From Gluconacetobacter dulcium (GTDB taxonomy: Bacteria; Pseudomonadota; Alphaproteobacteria; Acetobacterales; Acetobacteraceae): a stretch of 64,000 nucleotides of DNA. The translations under genes and the position numbers were made by a program. This document shows positions 30,028-37,141 of the stretch, one piece after another. The notes below the pieces were generated by a model. It had not been told where the DNA came from and did no database searches. It was given only the letters and a program-made list of their open reading frames with translations. Position 1 is the stretch's first letter; each line of letters begins with the position of its first letter. The DNA is taken from contig NZ_JABEQN010000007.1 of NCBI RefSeq assembly GCF_014174165.1, forward strand, positions 120,116-184,115, in the 5' to 3' direction.

Positions 30028-30825
30028 TCATGGGGTGATTTGCCTGACGGCTCGTTTTGTGGCCGGATGCTGATGGACCCGCTCCCATAGGTCCATAGAG
30101 TATCGGACAATACGCAGGCATGCCTTCCTTGCATTATCGCGGTCCCCGTCCTGGTTGACGAAAGAAAAGGCATCACAGGCACTGTTCAGTAAAAATACAT
30201 CCTGCCTATCGGTGCGGACGGCTTCCTGCCACAATGCTTCGATTTCATCGATTTCCGGCTTGTTCACATTGGCCAGAATGCTGGTTTCGACCTTCAGAGG
30301 CGATAGTTCAGCCAAGAGATCGACGCCGATGTTCTGCTTGACGACGGCGTTGGCCGCAGCGGCCGATTGCTGCCGATTCAGGCCCGCCAGGGAACTGACC
30401 TGCATCATCGACCGGAACAGCGCTACGGCCTGGCGGTGCTGGGCGACGATGTCGGCCGGTGCCGGCCCCTGCGCGGGTCGGACGCCCTGCACCATTGCAT
30501 CGAACGCCCGGATCACCCGCAGGTGGAAGACCGGGCTGATCCACATGGCATAGGCGTAGACCAGTTCTTTGGCGACGTAAGTGCCGCGATGGATACCGCC
30601 ATTGACGACCGCGACAGGGTCACTCCTCAGATCTGAGGAGTGACCGACTTCTGTGATCAAGTCCTTGGTCGCATCCAAGCGAAGGAAGTTTGCCGGCTGT
30701 TTTGCCTTCTCGCCACCGGACGCCTTATGGCAGTCATTCAGGCAAAAGCGTCCTTCGGTATCCCGACGGATCGTCGTGTCCAGAACGGATAGAGTCGTGG
30801 TATGGCCGCGTGTAGCCGCTGGCAT
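30028..30825 (-). CDS. KilA-N domain protein
   Basis: The 265-residue product has an N-terminal KilA-N DNA-binding domain (TTTLSVLDTTIRRDTEGRF through VNGGIHRGTYVAKELVYAYAMWISPVFHL), as in phage antirepressors and nuclear DNA virus regulators. The C-terminal half is helical (RSMMQVSSLAGLNRQQSAAA) and may bind DNA or a partner. The start at 30825 was chosen because earlier codons would give a leader without similarity. A 28-bp perfect palindrome lies inside the coding region. It is divergent from the RHH gene. Confidence 0.8.
   Translation of the reverse strand: MPAATRGHTTTLSVLDTTIRRDTEGRFCLNDCHKASGGEKAKQPANFLRLDATKDLITEVGHSSDLRSDPVAVVNGGIHRGTYVAKELVYAYAMWISPVFHLRVIRAFDAMVQGVRPAQGPAPADIVAQHRQAVALFRSMMQVSSLAGLNRQQSAAAANAVVKQNIGVDLLAELSPLKVETSILANVNKPEIDEIEALWQEAVRTDRQDVFLLNSACDAFSFVNQDGDRDNARKACLRIVRYSMDLWERVHQHPATKRAVRQITP
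30618..30645. repeat. 28-bp perfect palindrome inside the KilA-N gene
   Basis: GGTCACTCCTCAGA is followed at once by its reverse complement TCTGAGGAGTGACC, with no spacer. It lies in the region coding for the end of the KilA-N domain. See findings for possible roles. Confidence 0.9.
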
Positions 30826-30852
30826 GGGGTGCAGTCCCTTGCTGGAGGTTAG

Positions 30853-30905
30853 GGACGAAGCAAGGCTGCAACCTTGCTTCGTCCTGATTTTTGGTTTATC
30901 CAAAA
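30853..30905. promoter_or_regulatory. Divergent KilA-N/RHH control region with 13-bp hairpin and operator-like palindrome
   Basis: GGACGAAGCAAGG and CCTTGCTTCGTCC form a perfect 13-bp stem with a six-base loop (30853-30884), followed by TGATTTTT. TTTTGGTTTATCCAAAA (30889-30905) is a perfect 6-bp inverted repeat with five-base spacer, four bases before the RHH gene. The first is terminator-like on the plus strand; the second fits an operator for a ribbon-helix-helix autoregulator. Both readings are inference. Confidence 0.65.
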
Positions 30906-30908
30906 TAT

Positions 30909-31127
30909 ATGAATGCGTCAATAACGGATAAACCCAAAAAGAGAGGTCGACCAGCGACCGGCCGGGACCCTATGGTAGGGGCGCGAATGGGTCCTGAGTT
31001 TCTATCCCTCGTTGATGCTTGGGCAGAGCGGCATCAGGTCCCGCGCTCTGAAGCCATCCGCCGCCTAATTCAGATCGGGTTGGATCAGGCTGAGAGTTCG
31101 GACGAGAGCGACAATGTCGGTCCCTGA
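30909..31127 (+). CDS. Ribbon-helix-helix DNA-binding protein
   Basis: The 72-residue product has a basic N-terminus (KPKKRGRPATGRDP) and an RHH core (GARMGPEFLSLVDAWAERHQ, VPRSEAIRRLIQIGL), typical of antitoxin-like autorepressors. It overlaps the next gene by 14 bp, so the two are translationally coupled. It probably represses its own operon through the palindrome just upstream (30889-30905). The pairing with a nucleotidyltransferase suggests an antitoxin role, but RHH proteins also serve as simple regulators. Confidence 0.8.
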   Translation: MNASITDKPKKRGRPATGRDPMVGARMGPEFLSLVDAWAERHQVPRSEAIRRLIQIGLDQAESSDESDNVGP

Positions 31128-31668
31128 AGAGTTTCTCGCCGCGCTGGAGCCCTTGGGGCGAGCTTGCGCCACCTATCGTGAGATCACTGGAACCGATGCC
31201 GTTCTGGTAGGGGGTGCTGCAACGGTCATTTATACGGACGGTGCGTTCAACTCCAGCGACTTCGATCTGGTCGCCCTGGATGATCCGGCATTCAATCAGG
31301 CGATGACAGCCAATGGCTTCAAGAAAGAGGACCGTCCTGGCCATCTCCTGTTCGGTTTCTATCACCCGGAGCATCCTCTGTTCGGCTTTCAGGCAGTTTC
31401 CGGCCCACTGTTCGACGGGCGAGCCGACAGACGGCGGCTCTGTAAGATGGCGCTTCGTGACAAGAAGGCGACGATTACGCTTCCCGCGATCGAGGACATG
31501 ATCGCTGATCGCCTCGCCCAGCATGCAGTCGCGAGTCCGGGAGATTCGACCCGCCTCGAACAGGCACGTGCACTCTTCGCACTGGCATTTGAGTGCGATG
31601 AGGATTATCTGAGGCAGAGAGTAAACGACGAGGGTGGCGATTTCGCCCTCCTGCGTCCTGATCCCTAA
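31114..31668 (+). CDS. Nucleotidyltransferase-fold protein (MNT/AbiEii-like)
   Basis: The 184-residue product has the nucleotidyltransferase core LVGGAATVIYTDGAFNSSDFDLVAL: a GG motif followed by S-x-D-x-D metal-binding acidic residues. Many toxins of nucleotidyltransferase type (AbiEii, MenA, MNT) modify tRNA or proteins. The C-terminal half is alpha-helical (IEDMIADRLAQHAVASPGD, RLEQARALFALAFECDEDYL). It lies in the RHH operon and its stop is followed by a GTG of the next gene within three bases. Toxin function is inference. Confidence 0.75.
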   Translation: MSVPEEFLAALEPLGRACATYREITGTDAVLVGGAATVIYTDGAFNSSDFDLVALDDPAFNQAMTANGFKKEDRPGHLLFGFYHPEHPLFGFQAVSGPLFDGRADRRRLCKMALRDKKATITLPAIEDMIADRLAQHAVASPGDSTRLEQARALFALAFECDEDYLRQRVNDEGGDFALLRPDP

Positions 31669-31670
31669 CG

Positions 31671-31874
31671 GTGGCTGATATGCGTGATCTCGACAGCTTC
31701 CTCGCCGAAGTCCGTGCCCGCAAAGCACAGCTTGGTCTGATCGATACCCCCGAACGTACGGAAGCGATGCGCAACCGTGGGGGGAGGCGTACGCCGGAAA
31801 AACGCGCTTTGCTGCGTCGCATCGACGAGCGCGCGCGCGCGGCGGGGCTGGAGCCGATTCGGTCTTATTATTGA
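31671..31874 (+). CDS. Small basic protein of the RHH-nucleotidyltransferase operon
   Basis: The 67-residue product starts with GTG just after the previous stop. It is rich in Arg (AMRNRGGRRTPEKRALLRRI) and ends AAGLEPIRSYY. No family is recognised. Tight spacing and a shared direction tie it to the nucleotidyltransferase. It could be a substrate-binding partner, cofactor or second antitoxin; none can be shown from sequence. Confidence 0.65.
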   Translation: MADMRDLDSFLAEVRARKAQLGLIDTPERTEAMRNRGGRRTPEKRALLRRIDERARAAGLEPIRSYY

Positions 31875-31906
31875 AGCTGGCGATCACCGACCGATAGGGA
31901 AAACGC

Positions 31907-31937
31907 AAAAAGAGCCCCCGGCCGAGGCCAAGGGCTC
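31907..31937 (-). terminator. Intrinsic terminator of the prophage late operon
   Basis: On the minus strand, GAGCCC and GGGCTC pair, with an inner GGCCTCGGCC, followed by TTTTT. It lies after the last lysis-region gene (55-residue ORF) and before the convergent plus-strand cassette. Confidence 0.85.
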
Positions 31938-31945
31938 CTGAGTCG

Positions 31946-32116
31946 TTATCCGGCCTGCACAGCCTCATTCGCCTGGTCGGCGGCAGCCTTGGCCGCCTCC
32001 CATTCCGCCTCAGTCGGGGCGCGGCCCTCCTGGATCGGGGCCAGCAGGGATTTGATCTCGTCGGAGATCTCCGGAATGGCCTGGATCAGGCCGACAACAA
32101 GAGCAGCGTACGGCAT
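31946..32116 (-). CDS. Small 56-residue phage protein after the lysis genes
   Basis: This 171-bp ORF encodes 56 residues with a hydrophobic start (MPYAALVVGLIQAIPEI) and an acidic, alanine-rich helical tail (APTEAEWEAAKAAADQANEAV). Its ATG overlaps the stop of the upstream holin-like/lipobox gene (TGATG), which argues for translational coupling and a real gene. Function unknown; it may join the lysis cassette. Confidence 0.7.
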   Translation of the reverse strand: MPYAALVVGLIQAIPEISDEIKSLLAPIQEGRAPTEAEWEAAKAAADQANEAVQAG

Positions 32117-32763
32117 CACTTGGTCTCCTTGGTCTGGAGCAGGGTGGTCAGGGCGGACAGGGCGTCCTGCCCGGCGGTGATGGCGGCCTGATCGAGCGGG
32201 TCGCCATGCTCGGCCGCGTCCATCAGCGGCACGATCTGATCGTGCGCCCGCTGGAACGCCGGCTTGAGGTCGGCCACGACCTTGGGGTCAGCAGCGGCGC
32301 TATGCTCATAGGTGACCGCGAGCTGACCCGCGATCACGTAAGACCGGCCGAGCGCCATGACGGCCTGTTGCCGCTCGACCAGAGCATTGCTGCCGCATGC
32401 GGACAGCACCAGGCCGGCGCCGAGCAGAAGGGCTACAGCGAAGCCGCCGACCTTCCCCCCGGCCGAGGGCGTGCTGGACGCCGGCGCGGCCGGCAGGACG
32501 ATGCCGGCGGCCTCGATCGCCGCCTTGGCGGCCGGGGCATCGGTGCGGGCGACGATGACGCCGGTCAGCCCCACCTGGAGCCGATTCGTCGCCCAGCCGA
32601 TATTGAGGGCGATCAGGTTGATCACCCGATAGATGCGCGCCCAGCGCGAGGTGTCGGCCGGCGGCTGGACATAGACGGTCAGCAGCTTGCAGCCGATGAT
32701 CAGCGCCGCGATCAGCAGCGCATATTGCTCCGGCACGAATGCCAGCAGGGACGAGAGGTCCAT
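32116..32763 (-). CDS. Holin-like membrane protein fused to an internal lipobox segment (possible spanin)
   Basis: The 215-residue product has an N-terminal membrane segment (YALLIAALIIGCKLLTVYV) and then a second hydrophobic stretch ending in a lipobox (FAVALLLGAGLVLSAC) near residues 110-125, followed by a charged, helical periplasmic-like tail (LVERQQAVMALGRSYVIAGQ, VVADLKPAFQRAH). This looks like a holin-like N-terminus joined to an outer-membrane spanin-type lipoprotein. No alternative ATG/GTG lies between the two parts in the frame. It sits just after the endolysin. Confidence 0.6.
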   Translation of the reverse strand: MDLSSLLAFVPEQYALLIAALIIGCKLLTVYVQPPADTSRWARIYRVINLIALNIGWATNRLQVGLTGVIVARTDAPAAKAAIEAAGIVLPAAPASSTPSAGGKVGGFAVALLLGAGLVLSACGSNALVERQQAVMALGRSYVIAGQLAVTYEHSAAADPKVVADLKPAFQRAHDQIVPLMDAAEHGDPLDQAAITAGQDALSALTTLLQTKETK

Positions 32764-32777
32764 GATTGATCCAATCC

Positions 32778-33266
32778 TTACGATACGGGGGATGGCAGGC
32801 GGCCGAGGAATGCGGCGCGTTCGATCTCACGGCGGTTGACCAGCCCCTGGGACACGACCAGGCGCCCGGTCGCCCGGTCGCGGATCTTGTTCCAAACCGG
32901 AAACTGGGCGCTGGCGCCGTCGAACCGCCCGGCGTTGAGCAGGCGCAGCAGGGTCGAGGACGCGGCGGCCGAGGTGCCGACATTGTATTGCCAGGACAGC
33001 ACGGCGCCCTCCTGACAGGCCGACAGCGACACATGCACCAGGGCGCGCAGCTTGACGCGCAGGGCGGCGACCGTGCCGGTCAGCAGGGCGACGGCAGCGG
33101 CTTCCGTGACCGGCGCCGTCGCGGCGGTGACAGGCGAGCCGTCGGCCAGGCACCGATTGCCGTAGCCGATGGTCCAGAGCCCGGCCGTGTCGCGATATGG
33201 CGCCAGGCGCAGGCCCTCCAGCCGGCGCAGCAGCAGAGCCGCGACGGCAAGCGAATCCATCTCCAT
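32778..33266 (-). CDS. Endolysin, GH24 phage lysozyme
   Basis: This muralytic enzyme cleaves peptidoglycan glycan strands at the end of the lytic cycle. The 162-residue product has the T4-type triad spacing E-x8-D-x5-T in RLEGLRLAPYRDTAGLWT, followed by IGYGNRC, and the lysozyme C-terminal motif VVSQGLVNRREIERAAFLG. No signal peptide or membrane anchor is obvious, so it probably needs a holin to exit. The start at 33266 has GGAG six bases upstream. It is followed by a holin-like gene. Confidence 0.9.
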   Translation of the reverse strand: MEMDSLAVAALLLRRLEGLRLAPYRDTAGLWTIGYGNRCLADGSPVTAATAPVTEAAAVALLTGTVAALRVKLRALVHVSLSACQEGAVLSWQYNVGTSAAASSTLLRLLNAGRFDGASAQFPVWNKIRDRATGRLVVSQGLVNRREIERAAFLGRLPSPVS

Positions 33267-33291
33267 GATGGGCTCCATTGGCGAGCAGGAA

Positions 33292-33320
33292 TCAAAAAGG
33301 CCGCCCCGAGGGACGGCCTT
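33292..33320 (-). terminator. Intrinsic terminator before the endolysin
   Basis: On the minus strand AAGGCCG/CGGCCTT pair around GTCCCTCGGGG and are followed by a T-run (complement of AAAAA at 33294-33298). It would limit read-through from the tail operon into the lysis genes. Confidence 0.75.
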
Positions 33321-33387
33321 GCGAACTTGCGCATAATCGCAAGCCAGCCTGTCGGCGGCCCGCGCGCGCGGGGGAAACCCGTCTTTA

Positions 33388-33440
33388 TGTAGATACAGAA
33401 AATCTTGACGCCCTCATTAAATGTAGCTACAAGAATGGTC
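33388..33440 (+). promoter_or_regulatory. brnTA promoter and operator region
   Basis: TTGACG (33405-33410) and TACAAG (33428-33433) are 17 bp apart, a fair -35/-10 pair. TGTAGATACA (33388-33397) and the perfect palindrome TGTAGCTACA (33422-33431) are spaced 34 bp and the second overlaps the -10. BrnA is an RHH autorepressor, so these are likely its operators. The expected transcription start falls at the ATG at 33441, suggesting a leaderless mRNA. Confidence 0.6.
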
Positions 33441-33713
33441 ATGGACATTGAGTTCGATCCGGCCAAACGGGCCATCACACTTTCCGAGCGCGGGCTTGAT
33501 TTCGCCGACGCCGCGATCGTGTTTTCGGGCCTGACCGCGACGGTGCCGGATGACCGCAAGGACTACGGTGAAGAGCGGTTCATCACCGCCGGCGATCTCA
33601 ATGGCCGTCTGGTTGTTCTGGTCTGGACCCCGCGCGGCGCGGCTCGCCGCATTATTTCGATGAGGCATGCACATGACCGAGAAGAAGCCCTCTGGCGCGC
33701 CCGCATGGGTTGA
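33441..33713 (+). CDS. brnT: BrnT-family ribonuclease toxin
   Basis: BrnT is a RelE-fold mRNA endonuclease toxin. The 90-residue product begins MDIEFDPAKRAITLSERGLD and contains FADAAIVFSG, DRKDYGEERFITAGDLNGRL, VVLVWTPRGAARRIISMR and AHDREEALW, matching BrnT. The start at 33441 gives the family N-terminus; earlier in-frame codons lie in the promoter. The antitoxin gene overlaps its 3' end by 47 bp. It is a plus-strand cargo pair inside the minus-strand late region. Confidence 0.9.
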   Translation: MDIEFDPAKRAITLSERGLDFADAAIVFSGLTATVPDDRKDYGEERFITAGDLNGRLVVLVWTPRGAARRIISMRHAHDREEALWRARMG

Positions 33714-33936
33714 CCCGGACGATGCGCCGGAACTGACCGAGGCGTTTTTCGATCGGGCCGAGATCCGGCAGGGCGAGAAGGTCGTCCGGAAAGGTCGGCC
33801 GCGTTCGACCAACCCGAAGAAACTGGTATCGGTGCGCCTGGACCAGGACGTGCTGGACGGGTGGCGCGATACCGGCCCTGGATGGCAGGGCCGGATTAAC
33901 GATGCGCTACGCAACGCACTGAGGCGGGCTGGGTGA
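33667..33936 (+). CDS. brnA: BrnA-family antitoxin
   Basis: BrnA neutralises BrnT and represses the operon. The 89-residue product has the BrnA start (PAWVDPDDAPELTEAFFDRA) and a C-terminal RHH (LVSVRLDQDVLDGWRDTGPG, WQGRINDALRNALRRAG). It overlaps brnT and is convergent with the downstream small membrane gene, overlapping it by 30 bp. Start may be the ATG at 33667 or 33673. Confidence 0.9.
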   Translation: MHMTEKKPSGAPAWVDPDDAPELTEAFFDRAEIRQGEKVVRKGRPRSTNPKKLVSVRLDQDVLDGWRDTGPGWQGRINDALRNALRRAG

Positions 33937-34203
33937 CGCGGCCGACTTGATCTGGAGCTGCTGGGTCAGCAGCGCCACCTGCACCGTCAGGGCGGCGACC
34001 TGGTCGCGCAGGGCGACGATCGTGTCCTCCCGCTCGTCGAGATCCGACTTCAGGTCTCTGATCTGGTCCGACAGGTTTTTGATCTGGTCCTGCGCGGCCC
34101 GGCCGCCGAAACCGACGAGCCACCGGACGGTAAACAGGAAGCCGCCGAATGCCGCGGCGGCCGCAGTCCACCAGGGCTGCGGCGTGATTGCAGGATCAGA
34201 CAT
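33907..34203 (-). CDS. Small membrane protein with coiled coil (possible holin/spanin)
   Basis: The 98-residue product has one transmembrane segment (PWWTAAAAAFGGFLFTVRWLV) and then a coiled coil (DQIKNLSDQIRDLKSDLDER, EDTIVALRDQVAALTVQVALL). This one-helix-plus-coil layout is seen in i-spanins and in some holin-like phage proteins. The start at 34203 follows CGGAG; a longer ORF is open. Its 3' end overlaps brnA on the other strand. Confidence 0.6.
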   Translation of the reverse strand: MSDPAITPQPWWTAAAAAFGGFLFTVRWLVGFGGRAAQDQIKNLSDQIRDLKSDLDEREDTIVALRDQVAALTVQVALLTQQLQIKSAASPSPPQCVA

Positions 34204-34218
34204 CAGGACTCCGGACAT

Positions 34219-34240
34219 AAAAAAACCGCCTCGGGGGCGG
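34219..34240 (-). terminator. Intrinsic terminator after the large tail fibre
   Basis: On the minus strand CCGCC/GGCGG with a GC loop is followed by seven T residues. It sits between the fibre stop and the small membrane gene. Confidence 0.75.
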
Positions 34241-34247
34241 TGGTGCG

Positions 34248-37133
34248 TCACGATGCGAGGCTGGCTCGCAACGAGTGATAGATCACGTCGCGCTGGGCAT
34301 CGGTGACGGCGCCGGGAATGGCGACGACACCGATAAAATCGGCCACCGTGACGGACATGAAAAACCTGTTCCAGCAGACGTTGAGAATCCCGTTATAGGG
34401 ATCGACCAGAAAGCCGGCCGCCGGCAGCGAGACCGTCTGCACGCCGTTGAGCCGGCATTTGAGCGTCCCCTGTCCGTCCGTCACCGACCAGACACCGGGG
34501 CCGCCCCAGCCGGACAGCAGGCGGTTGTAATGCCCGGCGCCGTCCGTCCAGCGGACATCGTATTGATCGCCCGGATAGGTGACGGTGGCAGAGTAGACGG
34601 TTGCGGTGCCGCCCTGCGGCTTGACGCTGATCGTCTGCTTGTCGAGGTCCGCGACGATCACTGTGCCGTCCGGCATCGTGATCGTCGTATTGGATGCCGA
34701 CCCCGTGTCCTGCCGGAGCAACGCGCCGCCGCTGTAATAGACCTCGACCAGATTGAGGTTATTGAGGCGCAGGCCGATATCACCGCGCGCGGTGGTCGCG
34801 CCGGCGGCCTGGACGACACCGTTTGGCCCGACGATAAAATTGGTCCCCGAGTAGCTGAGGCAGGCGACGTAGTCGTCCTGCCCGATCGCAACCGTGGCGC
34901 CAAACGCCACGATCCACGAATAGTCCAGCGCCCCGTCGATCGGCAGCGCGGCATCCATCCGGTTGGCCCGCTGGCTGCCGCGATCGTAAACGCCAAAATC
35001 CGCCCCAAAATGCGGCACCCGATAGGGCACGTCCCGCGCCAGCATATAGCGGGGATAGTCGGCAGGGGTTGAGGCCGGACCCTTTGATCCGTTCTCACTC
35101 CACTGGCAGTCCTCGCCCTGATACGGACCCAGATCCCGCCCGTTACCGCTCTGGTCGTGATACCGCACCACCAGCGGCGTGCCCGCATCCCATGCATCGA
35201 CCGCCGAGACATCGACGGCCGCTCCGATGCCCTGGACCGGGGATCCGCCGCCGAATCCGAACGCCCGAGTCGCCCCCTGATCCGACCGCAGCAGCGTGAC
35301 GCACGGCCCGGCATAGCCTGGCACCAGACGCACCGGCCAGATCACCAGCGCGGGCGCCAGGCCGAGCACCCCGAACATGTCCACGTCAAAAAATACCTTC
35401 TGGGTCGCCGGCTTGACCTGGGCATAGATCGTGGCCGTCAGGCCGAGCGTGGCCACGCAGGTCCCGGCCGGCCCGGTATAGGTCGCCACCCGCGTCTGGG
35501 CCGCGCCGGCATCGAACGCGATTGCATTGCCGCCCGCCACCGATCCGCCGGCGCCGGCATCGTCGATCGCCGCGGTAAACGCCGTTGGCGGATCGAAATT
35601 GGTCGCGACCTGGACGGCGCAGGATGCGCCGTTGACCGAGATGCTGGTCTGGAGCGCGTAATAGACCTCGGGCGCCGGAGCGAACCACCTTTTATAGGCG
35701 GTAAAGGGCGGCGCCTCCGGACCCTCCATATAGGGGCCGTAGCGGTTGGATGAGCCCACAGGATCGGTCGTGTAGGGATACCGGTTGAGGATCAGGTTAT
35801 TGCCGACATTGTAGACGTAGTCAAAATCGTTTCCGGCCGTCCACACCCCGAGGACGTATTTGTTGTCCAGGCAGGCGCGTGCATAGGCGTCGCACGCCGC
35901 GATCCATTTTTCGGCGCCCGGCTGGTTATAGGCATCGTACCAGCCGGAGGCGGTCTCGCCGACCATCAGGCGCCAGCCATATTCGGCGAGCCACGGTTTG
36001 ATCAGGTCGAGCCGGCGCGGGCCGAGCGTCGCATCGACTGGCCGGCCATAGTAAAACGCATCGCCCTGCACCACGATCTCGTCCCAAAACGAGGCCATAC
36101 TCCCCGTGCCGGAATCCAGATAAATATCGCTGACAAACAGCGACCGGGCGGCAGGGTCGCGCAGCGTGGCCAGGCCCGAATTGTGATCGGGCCAGTTCCA
36201 GAGCGTACCAGTGCTGCCCGAATCAATCGCGACCATCATCTGTCGGTTGACCTGCCGCACGGCGGAGAGACCGACCGCCGCATAGCGCCACCAGACCGCG
36301 TCGCTCTGGCCGGGCACATTGGACCCCAGCGGCTCAGAGTTGAGCGCCATGCACACGACATCCGGCAGATCCTGCACCAGGCGCATGATTTTCTGCATCG
36401 TGTCCGCGTAAGCGCGCTCGGTAAAAACACCATCGCCAAACGATGCCACGCATCCCTCGATCGAAAACATCGAGTTGCTGTGCTGAGAGATAAAGGATTT
36501 TATCCCATATTTGCCGAACAGAGCGACCGATTTCCGCAGCATCCGCTGTGCGACCGGATCCGGGTCGCCCCACAGGCATTGCTGGGTCAGGTCATAGGCA
36601 CTGCACAGGCGCATATATCGCAGGCCCGCCTGTCCATAATACCGGGCGTAATTTTCGGTCGGCCAGCTCGCAAAACGGTTCAGCACGTTTTGCTGGTCGC
36701 CCCAGCGGGCATTTTCCGGCCCCGAAAACGAGAGATAGAGCGCATAATCGTTGATCGGATCGACCGGGGCGATCGTATCGGCCGGCGCGTATGCGGCGAT
36801 ATCGTCAGGGGCCTGCTCGGTGCTGCCGTTATAGGAGATCACGCACGGCACCGGAGCGGTATCGGGCACACAGCCATAGGCGTCAAACAGGACCAGATGG
36901 AAGGTCAGGCTCTGCGGGCTGGACACGTTGTCGCTGACCTCGATCTCGACCGTCGCCTGACTCTGGCCCACCTCGAAAACCGCATAGCCGCGCGCGGCCG
37001 TGTATTCGGCATACGCCACGTCCGGCCGGCCGGTGAGCTGCGCCGACGCGGAGCCATCGACGGTTGCCCATTTGACAAACGCCCGCTCGGCAGCAGGTTG
37101 GTCGAGGGAAACAGTGAATTTTGCGGTGGCCAT
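34248..37133 (-). CDS. Large tail fibre with glycoside hydrolase-like and concanavalin-like domains
   Basis: The 961-residue product is the distal receptor-binding or depolymerase fibre. Residues 5-105 resemble a Calx-beta/Ig-like module (KFTVSLDQPAAERAFVKWAT). About 135-480 looks like a clan GH-A (cellulase-type) barrel: LRYMRLCSAYDL, KSFISQHSNSMFSIEG, the acid/base-type motif ALNSEP (Glu about 267), the nucleophile-type motif MVGETASGW (Glu about 393) and GVWTAGNDF. Around 600-690, YAGPCVTLLRSDQGATRAFG and VRYHDQSGNGRDLG match the arabinofuranosidase-B/concanavalin-like fold seen in phage fibres. The NSEP motif differs from the usual NEP of GH5, so the family is uncertain. Start chosen by GAGGG five bases upstream. 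Confidence 0.75.
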   Translation of the reverse strand: MATAKFTVSLDQPAAERAFVKWATVDGSASAQLTGRPDVAYAEYTAARGYAVFEVGQSQATVEIEVSDNVSSPQSLTFHLVLFDAYGCVPDTAPVPCVISYNGSTEQAPDDIAAYAPADTIAPVDPINDYALYLSFSGPENARWGDQQNVLNRFASWPTENYARYYGQAGLRYMRLCSAYDLTQQCLWGDPDPVAQRMLRKSVALFGKYGIKSFISQHSNSMFSIEGCVASFGDGVFTERAYADTMQKIMRLVQDLPDVVCMALNSEPLGSNVPGQSDAVWWRYAAVGLSAVRQVNRQMMVAIDSGSTGTLWNWPDHNSGLATLRDPAARSLFVSDIYLDSGTGSMASFWDEIVVQGDAFYYGRPVDATLGPRRLDLIKPWLAEYGWRLMVGETASGWYDAYNQPGAEKWIAACDAYARACLDNKYVLGVWTAGNDFDYVYNVGNNLILNRYPYTTDPVGSSNRYGPYMEGPEAPPFTAYKRWFAPAPEVYYALQTSISVNGASCAVQVATNFDPPTAFTAAIDDAGAGGSVAGGNAIAFDAGAAQTRVATYTGPAGTCVATLGLTATIYAQVKPATQKVFFDVDMFGVLGLAPALVIWPVRLVPGYAGPCVTLLRSDQGATRAFGFGGGSPVQGIGAAVDVSAVDAWDAGTPLVVRYHDQSGNGRDLGPYQGEDCQWSENGSKGPASTPADYPRYMLARDVPYRVPHFGADFGVYDRGSQRANRMDAALPIDGALDYSWIVAFGATVAIGQDDYVACLSYSGTNFIVGPNGVVQAAGATTARGDIGLRLNNLNLVEVYYSGGALLRQDTGSASNTTITMPDGTVIVADLDKQTISVKPQGGTATVYSATVTYPGDQYDVRWTDGAGHYNRLLSGWGGPGVWSVTDGQGTLKCRLNGVQTVSLPAAGFLVDPYNGILNVCWNRFFMSVTVADFIGVVAIPGAVTDAQRDVIYHSLRASLAS

Positions 37134-37141
37134 CAGCACCC

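Noticed and set aside
29864..30121. Small minus-strand ORF between the tRNA and the KilA-N gene
   Set aside because: It overlaps the tRNA and KilA-N 3' end in other frames and lacks a plausible start context.
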